DNA of 61,664 nucleotides from Parachlamydiaceae bacterium (lineage in GTDB: Bacteria > Chlamydiota > Chlamydiia > Chlamydiales > Parachlamydiaceae): NCBI GenBank assembly GCA_013816265.1, contig JACDES010000003.1, forward strand, positions 1 through 61,664. Reading direction: 5' to 3'. Both the position numbers and the translations under genes were made by a program. The notes under the pieces are model-generated. The model was not told the DNA's origin. It did no database searches and was given only the letters and a program-made list of their open reading frames with translations. Positions 60,940 through 61,664 of this stretch are shown here, in pieces. The first letter of the stretch is position 1; each line of letters begins with the position of its first letter.

Positions 60940-61664
60940 TCTGTCCTGAAAGTGAAAGAGGGCTTTCGCTTTCATTTTCTCGACAAATCTATACAAGCCA
61001 CAACATAGCGACACGACATGTCAAATACTAATAAAGGAATTTTATTTGTTACCCAATTGTTCGATGAAGGTTTCTAACATAGGTTTTCCTACATGAGCTC
61101 TATTTATTTTCTATTTACCCGGAGTTCCTTACGTCACTTCGGGCTTTGAACCAATGCTGTCAAAATAAGGGAATTGGCGAATAGCCTTTTTCCTTTCCCA
61201 CTCTTTTACCCACATTCACTTAAGAAAAGTTCCTTGCGTTAGGCCTGAAGGGACGGCATATGATACGTACATGATTATGCCGTCCTTTCAGGACTCGATT
61301 ATTATTTTATTTACACCCAGGCCCCCGCTCAATGGCATTCGGTTTGGGCCCCCGCTTTGCTGCGACCTGGGCTATTTCATGCCGGCCCTTCCTTCACCCA
61401 TGATTCGCGTAGTTTTTTACAGGTAATGGGCAACCATTTAAGTATAGTTCTATGACTGCTCTTTTAAGTATAGTTCTATGGCTGTTCTCATTAATTTTGT
61501 TTACATGATTCTCTTTGTTAGCTCGAAAGAGCGTCTATTCAAAGCCCAATGCTGTCAAAATAAGAAATAAAGTGAGAATCGCCTTGTTTTTATTACAGAT
61601 CTTTATCCTCAATTTTTTCTAAAGAAAGCACTCTTTGTTAGGCCTGAAGGGCCGGCATGAAATA
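60940..61664. repeat. Repeat-rich end: family A half-copy and family B copy
   Basis: 60950-61040 resembles the right side of the 25.6-kb composite (GGCTTTCGCTTTCATTTTCT, then ACTAATAAAGG). 61140-61395 is a family B half (CCAATGCTGTCAAAATAAGG, TAGGCCTGAAGGGACGGCAT, GATACGTACATGATTATGCC). 61517-61664 starts another copy (TAGCTCGAAAGAGCGTCTAT) that runs off the window. No gene is seen in 60814-61664. Confidence 0.88.
61048..61080 (-). pseudogene. Fragment duplicating the first 11 codons of the T3SS chaperone gene
   Basis: The minus strand reads ATGTTAGAAACCTTCATCGA followed by ACAATTGGGTAAC, identical to the start of the 53060-53470 gene except for one silent base. Homology ends at both edges. 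It is a relic carried within the repeat cluster and not a functional gene. Confidence 0.8.

Overview
The window reads as chromosome from an amoeba-associated chlamydia (family Parachlamydiaceae, most like Protochlamydia). The DNA is AT-rich. Several blocks follow the Chlamydiaceae gene order: mnmG-lplA; sdhC-sdhA-sdhB, tatD, dsbD, exbB, exbD, tonB/tolA-like, tolB, pal and a LysM protein; and a type III secretion (T3SS) operon running chaperone, sctD, E, G, F, a CT668-like gene, sctN, O, P, Q and pkn5. A histone H1-like Hc2 protein, U-box proteins and a giant leucine-rich-repeat protein fit the same group. These assignments rest on recognised motifs and gene order; no database search was run.

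Layout. 0-7 kb: a CPA2 antiporter, a small secreted His/Met/Tyr-rich protein, two secreted beta-propeller-like proteins, hctB and a DUF1761 membrane protein. 7.5-14 kb: a very small bS22/AURKAIP1-like gene framed by two palindromic elements, mnmG, lplA, a GT39 glycosyltransferase, a GNAT acetyltransferase and a lone ribbon-helix-helix protein. 13.7-21.3 kb: succinate dehydrogenase, then a 643-bp palindromic repeat, tatD and dsbD. 21.7-30 kb: the Tol/Exb envelope operon, interrupted between tolB and pal by a repeat and two ORFans, then pal, a LysM protein and murI. 30-35 kb: a full-length LanB lantibiotic dehydratase facing a LanC cyclase, with no recognisable precursor peptide. 35-39.5 kb: a 505-aa ORFan, a secreted GH3/NagZ-like enzyme whose coding region carries half of a palindromic repeat, and a lysozyme-like protein. 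39.5-42.4 kb: a promoter, a 34-residue histidine-rich leader ORF, a weak terminator and a sodium:solute symporter, then a MORN-repeat protein ending in a CaaX-like box. 42.4-53.5 kb: the T3SS operon, in which the needle gene sctF has its own promoter and is followed by a 26-bp hairpin. 53.7-60.8 kb: a 50-aa basic protein, two U-box-type proteins, an ORFan and a 1144-aa LRR protein. The window ends in dispersed repeats.

The genes suggest an obligate intracellular bacterium that keeps a functioning envelope (Tol-Pal, MurI, NagZ-like enzyme), delivers host-directed effectors through a T3SS (MORN/CaaX, U-box and LRR candidates) and imports metabolites. At least four families of palindromic dispersed repeats occur in the window. 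One supplies a promoter element, one supplies a stop codon and one is translated inside a gene. The most novel candidates are the His-leader/symporter arrangement, the CaaX-tailed MORN protein, the chlamydial LanB/LanC pair and the palindromic element inside the GH3 gene.
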